This document shows positions 47,674 through 57,672 of a stretch of 64,000 nucleotides of DNA, in pieces; position 1 is the stretch's first letter; each line of letters begins with the position of its first letter. Source of the stretch: Actinomyces vulturis. Its GTDB lineage: Bacteria; Actinomycetota; Actinomycetes; Actinomycetales; Actinomycetaceae. Position numbers and translations under genes: made by a program. The notes under the pieces were generated by a model. It saw only the letters and a program-made list of their open reading frames with translations. It did not search any database and had not been told where the DNA came from. Location of the stretch: NCBI RefSeq assembly GCF_001687305.1, contig NZ_LZRK01000004.1, positions 124,001 through 188,000 on the forward strand, read 5' to 3'.

Positions 47674-49890
47674 GTGCCGCGTACCACTGGTCGAGTCACC
47701 ATGCCCATTCAAGAAGGCATCGACGATGCCATCCGCCAGCTCGCCGAAGCACTCGGAGCGGACGCCGTACGCAACTCCGACGGCACCTGGCTACCCGCCA
47801 TTGCCAGCGAACTCGTGGATACGGTCTACTCCACCTACTTCCCTGCCCGCGGAGACCAAGAATGGGCACTGGCCAATCCAGACACGCTTGTCAACCAGTA
47901 CCTCATGAGTCAGCCCCATACCGCCATGAGTGACACCCCTTTAGTCATCGACGTACTTGACGGCTACTTCCGTGAACAATTCGCCATCCACCCCGAACGT
48001 CACGAACGCTTCTGGGAGGTCATCAACCGCACCACCGGCGAAATAGTGCCCACCAGCGGATGGAGTCTGAACGCCTCCAACGGACTAGTCACTATTGACT
48101 CCCCCACGCCCTTCCACGAATACACGGTCTCCTTCCTGGCAGACCAACTCTGGGATTCAACCCAGATGTACAACTACATCACCAACAACTGGTACACCGA
48201 CCCCACACGCGTCAAAGAACGCCCCTACGACGTGCGCAAAAACAAGGTGTGGGAACATACCAAGGAAGCCCTCGCTCAATGGCTCACCAAGCATCCCGAA
48301 GTGGACGTGGTGCGCTTTACGACCTTCTTCTACCATTTCACTCTCGTCTTCAATGAGCAGGGCAAAGAAAAGTTTGTGGACTGGTTCGGTTACTCCGCCT
48401 CAGTCAGCCCCGAAGCCATCGACTCCTTTGAACAAGAAACCGGCATCGCCCTGCGCGCTGAGGACTTCGTAGATGGTGGCTACTACAACTCCCCCTTCCG
48501 CGTCCCCAGTGATAATTTCCGCAGGTGGATCGATTTCCAATCACGTTTCGTGGCCGAAAAAGCCCGCGGCCTAGTAGAGATTACTCATCAGGCTGGCCGC
48601 CGCTCGGTCATGTTCCTGGGCGATAACTGGATTGGCACCGAACCCTACGGTCCCTACTTCGCTTCCATTGGTCTCGACGGCGTGGTGGGGTCTGCCGGTT
48701 CTGCGGCCACCACACGCCTCATCGCCGATATCGACGGCGTGGACTTCACCGAGGTCCGATTCCTCCCCTACTTCTTCCCCGACGTGTTCAACCACGAGGG
48801 TGGAGACCCTGTGGGACAGGCCAACGACTCCTGGCTCACCTCCCGCCGCGCCATTGTGCGCCACCCCATCGACCGCATGGGCTACGGCGGCTACGTGTCC
48901 CTGGCTCTAGAGTTCCCTGAGTTCATTGAGCGCATCACGGATATCTGCCAGGAATTCCGCGATATTCACGAACTGACCAACTCTGAGGATCCGGCCAACG
49001 CCTCCTTCACCGTGGGCATCATCAACTCCTGGGGCAAGATCCGCTCCTGGCAGACCCACATGGTAGCTCACGCCCTGTGGTACAAGGCCTGCTACTCCTA
49101 CGTGGGTGTGCTCGAATCCCTCGCCGGTCTGCCTTTCAAGGTCAAGTTCCTCAGTTTCGATGACGTGATCAATAATGGCATCGATGAGGACATCAACGTC
49201 CTCATCAACGCAGGCTCCGCAGGCACCGCCTACTCCGGCGCACATGCCTGGGATGACGAGCGCCTGACCACCGCAATCCGCCAGTTCGTGGCTGAAGGTG
49301 GTGGCTTCATTGGCGTGGGCGAACCCACCGCCACCTCCACCAGCATCGACCAGGGCCGCTTCTTTGCCCTGCGTGACGTGCTGGGTGTGGATCGTGAACT
49401 TCACCTGTCCCTATCCACCGACCGTTATGTATCCGTTCACCCTGCTCACCCCATCATGACTGACGTAGTCAACTGGGGCGGCAACCAGTTTGATGACGGT
49501 GAAGGCGCCGGCGGTGACGTAGTGGCCGTAGGAAAGAACGTCCAGGTCCTCTCCTACGCCAACGGCACCGTCCAGGTCGCCGCAAACTCCTACGGCAAGG
49601 GCCGCGCCGTGTACTTCTCCGGCCTGCCCTACTCCTTCGTCAACTCCCGCACCCTGCAGCGCGCCATCATGTGGGCCGCTGGAAAGCCAGCAGACTCCGA
49701 AGGAAGCGACTCCTTGCCCTGGTGGTCCAGCCACCCGGCCACCGAGGTTGCCTGGTATCCAAACGTAGGCCGTATCTTGGTCACCAACAACTCCATGGAA
49801 ACCATCACCACCACGGTCTCCGGCCGTGGTCAGAGCTGGGACCTAGAAATGCCCCCCATGACCATCGAGTGGATCACGCCTGAAAACTGA
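47674..49890 (+). CDS. lnpA: GH112 beta-galactoside phosphorylase (lacto-N-biose/galacto-N-biose type)
   Basis: A 738-residue cytoplasmic phosphorylase that splits beta-1,3-galactosyl-N-acetylhexosamines with phosphate to galactose-1-phosphate and GlcNAc or GalNAc, a key step in using mucin core and milk sugars in bifidobacteria. The sequence follows the GH112 pattern through its length: partial TIM barrel (VWEHTKEALAQWLTKHPEVDVVRFTTFFYHFTLV, QAGRRSVMFLGDNWIGTEPYGPYF), a Rossmann-like middle domain (INAGSAGTAYSGAHAWDD) and a C-terminal beta domain. No signal peptide. GTG start behind AGGAAG. The family also contains galactosyl-rhamnose phosphorylases; the mucin-related genes around make lacto/galacto-N-biose more likely. 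Its usual partners nahK, galT and galE are absent here. Confidence 0.9.
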   Translation: MPRTTGRVTMPIQEGIDDAIRQLAEALGADAVRNSDGTWLPAIASELVDTVYSTYFPARGDQEWALANPDTLVNQYLMSQPHTAMSDTPLVIDVLDGYFREQFAIHPERHERFWEVINRTTGEIVPTSGWSLNASNGLVTIDSPTPFHEYTVSFLADQLWDSTQMYNYITNNWYTDPTRVKERPYDVRKNKVWEHTKEALAQWLTKHPEVDVVRFTTFFYHFTLVFNEQGKEKFVDWFGYSASVSPEAIDSFEQETGIALRAEDFVDGGYYNSPFRVPSDNFRRWIDFQSRFVAEKARGLVEITHQAGRRSVMFLGDNWIGTEPYGPYFASIGLDGVVGSAGSAATTRLIADIDGVDFTEVRFLPYFFPDVFNHEGGDPVGQANDSWLTSRRAIVRHPIDRMGYGGYVSLALEFPEFIERITDICQEFRDIHELTNSEDPANASFTVGIINSWGKIRSWQTHMVAHALWYKACYSYVGVLESLAGLPFKVKFLSFDDVINNGIDEDINVLINAGSAGTAYSGAHAWDDERLTTAIRQFVAEGGGFIGVGEPTATSTSIDQGRFFALRDVLGVDRELHLSLSTDRYVSVHPAHPIMTDVVNWGGNQFDDGEGAGGDVVAVGKNVQVLSYANGTVQVAANSYGKGRAVYFSGLPYSFVNSRTLQRAIMWAAGKPADSEGSDSLPWWSSHPATEVAWYPNVGRILVTNNSMETITTTVSGRGQSWDLEMPPMTIEWITPEN

Positions 49891-49904
49891 ACAGATCATA
49901 AATC

Positions 49905-50714
49905 TCACATGTATTTCTTCCAAAGAATTTCAAAAAGTGAATTCTCGTCAAAAATATCATTCTTTGATATTGTCCCTGCACGAGAAATCAACTCATTATA
50001 CATATGAATAGTTAACGATTCAGGATGATCTTCAAAAAATTGCTGCCCATATCCAGGGTCGAACAATAGTGCCCAATCAACACTCCTCAAAGGGTAGAGG
50101 ACTTCAGAAGGAAGAACGTTATCAGTGAGGTTAAAATATTTCACTGCATCAGTCAAACCTTCTGGACCATATTCCCCCCAATAGGTCCTACTGTTGGAAT
50201 TTCCACGTAAAATTCGCTGAATTTTACGAATTTTCCGATTAAAAGAATCCCATGGCATGAAGCGATTTACCGACAATGCCCCCCGCCGTAAGTGTTTATA
50301 CGGTTCAGAATTAAGAGGGATTCGTAGAATCGCACCATTCAAACTATTTTCAGATTGCCAAGCGATAACCCAATCATTTTCATTAAATGCAAGTGGCTTA
50401 ATGCAAATAGTGTCCGTATCAGCCCAAATAATTCCTGGATATTTTTCAAATGCTTCGTAACGAAATAAATCAGTAAATGGTGAAATTGACCGAATATTTC
50501 CCCACTCCCAAACAAAAAATTTCTCATGCGGAACGACACTATTTGCATCAATAAGTTCAGCACCATCGGGGACACCAATTACCTCACCATAATGAAACAG
50601 TTTTACTTGATGGCCGTTTTTCAAGTAAGATTGAATACTTAGTTTTTCAAATCTCGAAAGAACACCCTCATACCAAAACATACAAATATCAGGAAGACTA
50701 GGATTTTCCACCAT
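49905..50714 (-). CDS. Glycosyltransferase with DxD motif (capsular-type, GT32-like)
   Basis: A 269-residue glycosyltransferase related to capsular polysaccharide and Och1-type sugar transferases. It has the N-terminal MFWYEGVLSRFEKLSIQSYLKNGH segment, the SPFTDLFRYEAFEKYPGIIWADTDTICIKPL stretch with the DTDT metal motif, and a C-terminal H-MYNELISR segment. No signal peptide or membrane anchor. ATG at 50714 follows GAAGAGG; an upstream TTG is less likely. Its codon use is far more AT-rich than the flanking lnpA and lacZ genes, and it ends 14 bases from lnpA with no hairpin between, both signs of insertion. Acceptor unknown. Confidence 0.8.
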   Translation of the reverse strand: MVENPSLPDICMFWYEGVLSRFEKLSIQSYLKNGHQVKLFHYGEVIGVPDGAELIDANSVVPHEKFFVWEWGNIRSISPFTDLFRYEAFEKYPGIIWADTDTICIKPLAFNENDWVIAWQSENSLNGAILRIPLNSEPYKHLRRGALSVNRFMPWDSFNRKIRKIQRILRGNSNSRTYWGEYGPEGLTDAVKYFNLTDNVLPSEVLYPLRSVDWALLFDPGYGQQFFEDHPESLTIHMYNELISRAGTISKNDIFDENSLFEILWKKYM

Positions 50715-50765
50715 GGGTCGCCTCTTCAACAAAACTAGATGATTACTAGAGAATACTACAGAGGC

Positions 50766-51467
50766 TCAAAATCTCCGGGCTCGCACTAGATCGGCTGCGA
50801 GTCCGGCGCACCAGACCACAAGAAAAAAGAGATAGATTCGCTGCCACAGCCCTGGTACCGTGAACGTAGCATCCGCCCACCAAGCAATAGGCCCATAAAG
50901 GGCGCACAAGACCGTAAGGGGCAGGGCGATCTTGGCAATAACGGGATAACGTCGCTTACCCAAATACGTCCGAGTAAGAAGCAAGCCCCCGCACTGGGCC
51001 ACCAGCCACAATACCCAGATACTCACGCTCGAGACTTCGTGAATCTGATGAATGTAAGTGGGCCCCACTGCGTCAAGATGGGCACGGCAGGCGGGTAAGG
51101 AGACGGCACAGTCCATTGGCATGCCAATGTCGATTAGAGTGACAAGACCAACCACAACAAGTCCGCCCCACAGCATCCAATAGCCCAAGCGTGCAGTTCC
51201 CTTGAAGGTGGCTTCACGCCCGGTGAGGTTTGCTTTGCGTCCACGTCGCAGTCCCAGGGCACCCACCACAATTAACGCCAGTGCGCACAACGTGTCACCG
51301 ATGCGAGCCACCAAGGCGGTGGGTTCACCATGAGCGGCAAGTTCGGAGACATAGGAGTCAAACGGGTCAAGCCTGCTACCAAGTAACGGGGCGAGGACCC
51401 ACGTGGAATAGAGGATGATGGCAACTACTAAGAACGTGCCTGCGACACGTATAGGCCATCGGCTCAC
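50766..51467 (-). CDS. DUF998-like integral membrane protein
   Basis: A 233-residue protein with about six membrane segments, SRLDPFDSYVSELAAHGEPTA after the first span and a Cys-containing loop GMPMDCAVSLPACRAHLD, as in DUF998 family proteins of unknown function. Its GTG start overlaps the TGA of the beta-galactosidase gene, so it is co-translated with lacZ. A role in sugar uptake is conceivable but there is no direct evidence. Confidence 0.75.
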   Translation of the reverse strand: MSRWPIRVAGTFLVVAIILYSTWVLAPLLGSRLDPFDSYVSELAAHGEPTALVARIGDTLCALALIVVGALGLRRGRKANLTGREATFKGTARLGYWMLWGGLVVVGLVTLIDIGMPMDCAVSLPACRAHLDAVGPTYIHQIHEVSSVSIWVLWLVAQCGGLLLTRTYLGKRRYPVIAKIALPLTVLCALYGPIAWWADATFTVPGLWQRIYLFFLVVWCAGLAADLVRARRF

Positions 51468-54400
51468 TCCTTGTCTCCTCCCACAACAGCAAGTTTCATC
51501 GCCGTCGTACTGATCGTCACGTCAATGGTTGCCGTACGAGTGGAGGCCTGATATTCAGGGCGAACATCCGGACCACACGAATGTGAACCAATACCGTGTA
51601 CCACCGCATCCAAATGCAGCCACAAACGGTCAGATTCAGGCAGTTCCTCTATATGACCTGCCTCGCTGACCTCAGCGACATCCCACGGGCACACACTGAA
51701 TGCTAGTTCATGATGACGATCGCTACGAATGGCTACGACGGTCGGGATCTTACCTTCTGCGGTAAATAGCGGGTGGGTCCCTGGCACGCGGCGCATATAG
51801 ATAGCCTGGGTGTCCATACGCGTTCCAGCCTCCTGTGGAGTGACTGTGCGCTCCCACATCTTGTGTGACGGCGCGGAGAACGTTCCATGGAAACTGCCAC
51901 CTTTCATATCGGGGTAGGACAGCATCGGCCCCAGGCCATTCCAATAGGTGTGCCATGGACCTTCTGGCAGGCCCATCCGCACGCCAATACGGGGAAGCAC
52001 ACGGGTCATGGCTGTATTCGGTTCCAATTCCACACGCATCCTCAAGCCATCAGCAGTCATCGCCCAACGGGTAGTCATATCCATCGCCCAGCCTCGTGAC
52101 GGTGCGCCGCAGCGGTGACGCATGACAAGCGAGCCATCGCCCTCAATATCGGTAGAAAGATGGCGAGTTTGCAGCAGGTGAAAACGTTCATCACGCCAGC
52201 CCTCAGCACTGGAAGGACCCCCATAGCCACGGCCACCGCCCACATTTGCTCGTGTCGGCGCCGTCTCACGATAATCCAGGGCATTATGACCATTGTCATT
52301 ATCAGTGGGAGCACGCCAAATACAGACTTCTGGTCCTTTCCACGATGCGCCATCCAGAGTGAGAAAACGTCCTTGCCGATCGAGCGTCACCGGGCCAAGT
52401 TGGAGGGTTCCTTCTGCGGTGTATTCGGCTTTACTGGCCACGCTGGGTGCATAAGTACCGTGTGAAGGCCCCTTGGCGGGAATCACCATCTCGCGCACAC
52501 TCATCACACGAGCATCACCGTACTGGCGTCCCACAGTAGGCAAAATATGTGCGCCAGTGGACGGGTCAATACAGGCGGGATCAGCAGAAGGACAGATTCC
52601 TGGATGGACGTGATCGAGCACAGCAATATGCAGATACGCAGGCTTGTCATTCTTGAGTGCCTTGGCCAAGGATTCGATAAAGTCAACAGGTGAGTCAGGA
52701 TCACTAAGGGGATGGTCATCAGCCCATGTCTCGCCGTCGGCATGAATAACTGGTGATGAGCACGTGGTTAACGAACAACAAGTAGGCAGGTTCTCCGCAG
52801 GGGGTAATTCACCTAGGGACAGGTGCTCCTCACTATCCCATTGCATCGGAGGAAGTCCCGTACGACCGGTGGAGATGATGGACCCTTCTTCATCAAGCAA
52901 CTGCCACAGTAGGCTGAGGTTTTCTGTTCCTGCGTGCTGAAAATGGTTCACCACGTGTAGGCGCAGTTGATTGTCTTCATCGAGATACGGCGTAGCACTC
53001 ACGGGAGCAACGGCATTAGCCCAAGCAGTAGCACCACTGCGAGGGTAGCAGTAGGCATCCACCAAACCATCACATACAAAGTTGCCGTCATGGACACTTT
53101 CACCAAAGTCGCCGCCGTAACGCAGCGCTCCGTTCTGATCGGGGCGAGGATCAACAAGCGCATGATCGCGCCACTCCCACACGAATCCACCCAAGTGACG
53201 GGGATGGTTGAACCGTTGAACGTACTCCTCTACTCCCCCGGGGCCTGTGCCCATCGCATGAGCGTATTCAACAAGAAGATAAGGCAAAGTGCGAGCGTGA
53301 GCCGCCTGTCCGGGGGCGATGTGGCCACTGGGATGGTCTCCATGACCGATAGGGCCTTGCGTACCAGCGCTAGAATCAGGGGTGGAATAGTCATAGCCAT
53401 CAAGGACGCTATCGACTTCTTCCAGGGTCGGATACATGCGCGAGTGAATTTGTGTGTAGGAGCCGGCATAATCGCGCTCATAATGGACGATGCGGCCCGG
53501 GTCACGTTGTTTAGCCCACTGTGCCATCGCTGCCAGGTTGGAACCCGTGAATGACTCGTTCCCTAGTGACCAAGAGAAGATTGAGGGGTGGTTCTTATCG
53601 CGTTCCACAGTGCGGCGCATGCGGTCCAGGAGAACTTCACGCCACTGAGGGTCTTCACTGGGGTTTCCTTGCCAACCGACGAGTTCAAAGCCATGGGTTT
53701 CGTAATCGCACTCATCCATGACCCAGAAGCCAAGTTCATCGCATAGATCCAGCACACCGGGATGAGGTGGATAGTGAGAGGTACGGATGGCATTGACGTT
53801 CATGGCTTTCATAAGCATGAGGTCCTGACGAACCCATTCAGCGTCAAAGACGCGTCCGTGATCGCGATGGACTTCATGGCGGTTCACTCCACGCAAGAAT
53901 AGTTTGTGGCCATTAGCGCGAACTTGTCCGTCGATGATTTCGATACGGGTAAAGCCGGTTCGCACGCTCACCTCGTGGGTAGTGTTGCCTTCGGGGCACA
54001 GTGCGCTGAGAAGTGTGACCGTATACAGCGTCGGTGACTCAGCGCTCCATGGGCTGACATCTCCCACGTCAATAGTGATAGGACCAGGCTTCTTCACGGT
54101 GTACTCGCACAGGCTCTTACCATGACAGTCACTCACGCCAATAGTGACGGGGTAAGCCTGTTCGGATGCGTGAAGTTCAATATCGAGGCTGCCGGTGGCA
54201 GTAGCGGGATCATAGTCTGAGCGAACCCACACGTCATGGATGGGGTGAACAATGCCTCCACGCAGTTCGATTGTGCGGAAGATACCAGGCAGCCACCACT
54301 GGTCTTGGTCTTCACAATAGGTGCCAGGGCTCCATTGACTCACGCGCACAGCAATACAGTTTTCGCCGTGATGGATTAGTCCGCTAACGTCCACGTCCTG

Positions 54401-54898
54401 CATGAGTCGTGAACCTTGCGTGGAGGCTACCCAGGTGCCATTAACCCAGACTGCTGCAAAAGACTCCACACCATGAAAACGAAGCGTGGTGGGCAGGTCA
54501 AGGTTCCACGATTCAGGAACGGTGAAAGTACGCCGGTAATCGGCGGTGGGGTTGAGATCAGGGACGAAGGGTGGATCCACTGGAATGGGGTATTGGACGT
54601 TCGTGTACCAAGGAAGACCACGCTCGCCGTCTCCAGTAAGGACCCAGTGCGAGGGAACTTCAATGGTTTCCCATAGGGAATCATCAAGGTGAGGGTCAGC
54701 CAGTGACGGTGGGAGGAGTTCACCATTCTCATCGTATCCCTCGGGGGTTGCCGACTCATGCAGCAGGAATCGCCATGTGCCTGACAGGTCAATGACAGGC
54801 GTATTAGATTCCCAGGTGGCAACAGGGGCCTTGCGGCGGCCTAGGCCTGGCGTAGGAAAAGTCGGCAGGGCCCAGGGACGATCATCGTAAAACTCCAT
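51464..54898 (-). CDS. lacZ: GH2 beta-galactosidase
   Basis: A roughly 1144-residue LacZ-type enzyme that hydrolyses terminal beta-galactosides. Domain order is standard: N-terminal sugar-binding domain (FYDDRPWALP ... WRFLLHES, PSHWVL), immunoglobulin-like domain, TIM barrel with VNAIRTSHYPPHP and the acid/base Glu in SLGNESFTGSN, nucleophile Glu in LLVEYAHAMGTGPGG, and the large C-terminal small-chain domain ending near VDVTIST. No signal peptide, so substrate must be imported. The start at MEFYDDR is preferred by comparison with the family; an ATG four codons earlier is possible. The downstream DUF998-like gene overlaps it. Confidence 0.94.
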   Translation of the reverse strand: MEFYDDRPWALPTFPTPGLGRRKAPVATWESNTPVIDLSGTWRFLLHESATPEGYDENGELLPPSLADPHLDDSLWETIEVPSHWVLTGDGERGLPWYTNVQYPIPVDPPFVPDLNPTADYRRTFTVPESWNLDLPTTLRFHGVESFAAVWVNGTWVASTQGSRLMQDVDVSGLIHHGENCIAVRVSQWSPGTYCEDQDQWWLPGIFRTIELRGGIVHPIHDVWVRSDYDPATATGSLDIELHASEQAYPVTIGVSDCHGKSLCEYTVKKPGPITIDVGDVSPWSAESPTLYTVTLLSALCPEGNTTHEVSVRTGFTRIEIIDGQVRANGHKLFLRGVNRHEVHRDHGRVFDAEWVRQDLMLMKAMNVNAIRTSHYPPHPGVLDLCDELGFWVMDECDYETHGFELVGWQGNPSEDPQWREVLLDRMRRTVERDKNHPSIFSWSLGNESFTGSNLAAMAQWAKQRDPGRIVHYERDYAGSYTQIHSRMYPTLEEVDSVLDGYDYSTPDSSAGTQGPIGHGDHPSGHIAPGQAAHARTLPYLLVEYAHAMGTGPGGVEEYVQRFNHPRHLGGFVWEWRDHALVDPRPDQNGALRYGGDFGESVHDGNFVCDGLVDAYCYPRSGATAWANAVAPVSATPYLDEDNQLRLHVVNHFQHAGTENLSLLWQLLDEEGSIISTGRTGLPPMQWDSEEHLSLGELPPAENLPTCCSLTTCSSPVIHADGETWADDHPLSDPDSPVDFIESLAKALKNDKPAYLHIAVLDHVHPGICPSADPACIDPSTGAHILPTVGRQYGDARVMSVREMVIPAKGPSHGTYAPSVASKAEYTAEGTLQLGPVTLDRQGRFLTLDGASWKGPEVCIWRAPTDNDNGHNALDYRETAPTRANVGGGRGYGGPSSAEGWRDERFHLLQTRHLSTDIEGDGSLVMRHRCGAPSRGWAMDMTTRWAMTADGLRMRVELEPNTAMTRVLPRIGVRMGLPEGPWHTYWNGLGPMLSYPDMKGGSFHGTFSAPSHKMWERTVTPQEAGTRMDTQAIYMRRVPGTHPLFTAEGKIPTVVAIRSDRHHELAFSVCPWDVAEVSEAGHIEELPESDRLWLHLDAVVHGIGSHSCGPDVRPEYQASTRTATIDVTISTTAMKLAVVGGDKE

Positions 54899-55053
54899 GC
54901 CCACAAGCATAGGGGCTAGACCACAGTAATGACCTATAAATCACTTGAATCTATAAAGGCCCCATAGAAAGACAGAGAATTTCCTCAAGACATTTCCGGC
55001 CAGTAACGCTATCTACACCATCGTGAAGATGCAGAATAACTCCGTGGGGAAGA

Positions 55054-56601
55054 TCAATCCTCGTCAGGATCCGTCCAGATACCTTCTTCACCTTCAGCTC
55101 GCAGTTCCTGACGGGCTGCTTCCTTAGCGTCCATAAGGTTGTGATAGTCCACGCGACGCTGTTTATTGGTGCGTCGAGTATTTTCTTCCACACGGATATC
55201 CGTACCACGAGCACCGAGCAGTTCAGGACCAGTCATCATAGTGGGTTCCCAGGTGAAAAGTACGCCACCTTCACGTTCACCAATAAGGACAGGATCACCA
55301 GCATGTGCGCCCGCTTGAACGAGGAGGTCTTCCACACCGCCTGCAGCAAGTCGATCTGCCAGGTAGCCGACTGCCTCATTATTGGTGAAGTCAGTCTGAC
55401 GAACCCAGCGTTCAGGTTTGTCACCACGGATCTGGTAAACCTTGCCCTCGGTAGGATGGGATACCAAATTCACGGTTGCGACAGGATCGTTTTTGCGACG
55501 TCCAACTGCTGCGGGGCGAATAACCGGACGTGCAGGTTCAAGTTCGGGCGCATTCTTGCGGGCCTGATCCACCATAGATGCTAAATGGAAAGACAGTTCA
55601 CGCAAACCTGTATGTGCCACCGCTGAAACAGCAAAGCAGGTCAAGCCGCGAGCCTTAACATCGTCCATGACGAATTCAGCCATGTCTTGAGCGTCAGGTA
55701 CGTCGACCTTATTGAGAATAACCACTCGAGGACGATCCATAAGCGGAATACGCCCGGTAACGGATTCATCATCACCTTGACCAAGAGCATCAGCGTAGGC
55801 CCGGAGTTCATTTTCGATCGTATCCAGATCGCTAAGCGGATCACGATCCGTTTCTAAGGCGGCGCAATCAATGACGTGAGCAATCACAGAGCAGCGCTCA
55901 ATATGACGCAAAAACTCCAAACCAAGGCCCTTACCATCACTAGCACCAGGAATCAGACCAGGCACGTCAGCGATGGTGTAACGAATAGATCCTGCTTCAA
56001 CCACACCAAGGTTAGGTACCAGGGTAGTAAAGGGGTAATCAGCAATCTTGGGGCGTGCCGCGCTGAGCGCAGCAATAAGACTGGACTTGCCAGCGCTTGG
56101 GTAGCCCACGAGAGCAACATCAGCGATGGACTTAAGTTCCAAAGTCACATCACGAACTTCGCCTGGTTCACCGAGAAGTGCGAAGCCCGGGGCACGGCGC
56201 TTAGAGGAGGCAAGAGAGAAATTTCCTCGACCACCGGTACCACCCTGGGCCACCACGAATTCAGCCCCTTCGCCAACAAGGTCAGCGAGGATGTTGCCCT
56301 CAGCGTCCTTGACGGTAGTGCCATCGGGCACGCCAAGGATGAGGTCATCACCGTTCACGCCACGGCGCCAGTCACCCATACCGGGAGTACCGTTACCTGC
56401 TTGACGGTGAGGCTTGCGGTGGTAGGACAAAAGCGTTGTCACTGATGGATCGACACGCACAATCACGTCACCGCCGTGGCCACCATCTCCACCGTCAGGT
56501 CCAGCCAAGGGACGGAACTTTTCACGGTGGATGGAGGCGCAGCCGTGACCGCCATCGCCACCGGCGACATGCAAAACTACTCGATCAACAAAGCTGGGCA
56601 T
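55054..56601 (-). CDS. obgE: GTPase Obg/CgtA
   Basis: A 515-residue essential GTPase in ribosome assembly and stress control. The Gly-rich N-terminal Obg fold (about 1-158; [21 protein letters not shown]) is followed by the G domain with [10 protein letters not shown] (G1), FTTLVPNLG (switch I), [16 protein letters not shown] (G3) and NKVDVPDAQ (G4), and by a C-terminal OCT domain and acidic tail typical of actinobacteria. Directly after rpmA on the minus strand, the normal rplU-rpmA-obgE order. Confidence 0.97.
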   Translation of the reverse strand: MPSFVDRVVLHVAGGDGGHGCASIHREKFRPLAGPDGGDGGHGGDVIVRVDPSVTTLLSYHRKPHRQAGNGTPGMGDWRRGVNGDDLILGVPDGTTVKDAEGNILADLVGEGAEFVVAQGGTGGRGNFSLASSKRRAPGFALLGEPGEVRDVTLELKSIADVALVGYPSAGKSSLIAALSAARPKIADYPFTTLVPNLGVVEAGSIRYTIADVPGLIPGASDGKGLGLEFLRHIERCSVIAHVIDCAALETDRDPLSDLDTIENELRAYADALGQGDDESVTGRIPLMDRPRVVILNKVDVPDAQDMAEFVMDDVKARGLTCFAVSAVAHTGLRELSFHLASMVDQARKNAPELEPARPVIRPAAVGRRKNDPVATVNLVSHPTEGKVYQIRGDKPERWVRQTDFTNNEAVGYLADRLAAGGVEDLLVQAGAHAGDPVLIGEREGGVLFTWEPTMMTGPELLGARGTDIRVEENTRRTNKQRRVDYHNLMDAKEAARQELRAEGEEGIWTDPDED

Positions 56602-56641
56602 GGAGTGACTTTCTATGATTGGAACTTCAGATTAACGCGTT

Positions 56642-56673
56642 CAGGGGCGGACGGCATGTGCCGTCCGCCCCTG
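56642..56673 (-). terminator. Hairpin between rpmA and obgE
   Basis: Perfect 15-bp arms 56642-56656 and 56659-56673 with loop TG lie in the 100-base gap after rpmA. It could partly end the ribosomal protein transcript before obgE or mark an RNA processing point. There is no U-tract. Confidence 0.6.
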
Positions 56674-56701
56674 CGAGCGTAAAACGCAACAAGTATGAGG
56701 T

Positions 56702-56959
56702 TCAGGCCTGCTCGAGAACCACGTTAACAACCTTACGGCCGCGACGGGTACCGAACTCGACATTGCCGGCTGCGGTTGCGAAGAGGGTGTCATCGTTACC
56801 ACGGCCAACGTTAAGACCGGGGTGGAAGTGTGTTCCGCGCTGGCGGACGATGATTTCGCCAGCCTTCACGAACTGGCCGCCAAAACGCTTAACGCCGAGG
56901 CGCTGTGCGTTCGAGTCACGACCGTTGCGGGAGGAACCAAGACCCTTCTTATGTGCCAT
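56702..56959 (-). CDS. rpmA: 50S ribosomal protein L27
   Basis: 85 residues with the L27 start [24 protein letters not shown] and [23 protein letters not shown]. The N-terminus reaches the peptidyl-transferase centre; no leader peptide to be cleaved is present. It follows rplU by 67 bases. Confidence 0.98.
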   Translation of the reverse strand: MAHKKGLGSSRNGRDSNAQRLGVKRFGGQFVKAGEIIVRQRGTHFHPGLNVGRGNDDTLFATAAGNVEFGTRRGRKVVNVVLEQA

Positions 56960-57026
56960 GATGGGGCTTCTTTCTGTCGTCGGGGAAAGCGTTCTCAGGA
57001 TGTAACCGCAAAGGTTACTTCCACGG

Positions 57027-57335
57027 TCACTTAATGTCGGTGACCTTGACGGCAGTCAGCTGCGCACGGTGACCCTGGCGCTTGCGGAAGCCGGTCTTGT
57101 TCTTGAACTTGAGGATGTTGATCTTGGGGCCCTTGACCTCACTGAGGATTTCAGCGGTGACGGAGGACTTAGCAAGGTCGGCAGCGGCGGTGGTCACCTT
57201 ATCCCCATCAACCACCATGAGGGGTGAAAGGGAGACCTTCTCGCCGATTTCACCGGCGAGTTTGTCGACGACGACGACGTCGCCGACGGAGACCTTCTCC
57301 TGACGGCCGCCGGCCTTGACGATCGCGTAGACCAC
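57027..57335 (-). CDS. rplU: 50S ribosomal protein L21
   Basis: 102 residues with the L21 pattern: [17 protein letters not shown], then [12 protein letters not shown], and the basic end [24 protein letters not shown] start. Binds 23S rRNA with L20. First gene of the rplU-rpmA-obgE operon; in most actinobacteria the RNase E/G gene is immediately upstream, but here six kilobases of sugar genes intervene. Confidence 0.98.
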   Translation of the reverse strand: MVYAIVKAGGRQEKVSVGDVVVVDKLAGEIGEKVSLSPLMVVDGDKVTTAAADLAKSSVTAEILSEVKGPKINILKFKNKTGFRKRQGHRAQLTAVKVTDIK

Positions 57336-57610
57336 GTTGTGCTCATCTCTGTAGAAACTTTATTCACCACTCGCGAAAACCCTTAGGGTGAAACGCGGAG
57401 GCGATTTCGGGCAATGGTGCTCTAAGCACCGACGGCCTACTTTACGTCAATTGACACCCTCTAGCCAATCTCAGGCACGCCGTTTAAGTGTGGTCTTGGG
57501 CACGACCTGCAAGCACCTAGACCTCATGAATCACATGAGTCACAAAATAGTTTATCGGATGAACACCAGACACGCTCTGTCCGATAGAACAGACAAAAGA
57601 AAAACGGTGA
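57336..57610 (-). promoter_or_regulatory. Promoter and leader region of rplU
   Basis: No gene is visible here. On the minus strand a TTGGCT...TAAAGT pair with 18-base spacing lies near 57440-57470, and a 6-bp hairpin (57416-57421 with 57425-57430, loop CTA) lies in the putative leader. Both are modest signals. Because the rne-rplU junction is split, rplU needs its own promoter in this region. Confidence 0.4.
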
Positions 57611-57652
57611 AAAAGGAGGGTAGTTCGCTCATTTGCGAACTACCCTCCTTTT
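57611..57652 (-). terminator. Intrinsic terminator of the sulfatase operon
   Basis: Arms 57611-57628 and 57635-57652 form an 18-bp perfect stem with loop TCATTT; on the minus strand the stem ends in CCTTTTT and TTTTT occurs again shortly after. It starts 20 bases past the sulfatase stop. Confidence 0.85.
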
Positions 57653-57672
57653 AAATCACTCTCACTCGAAAC

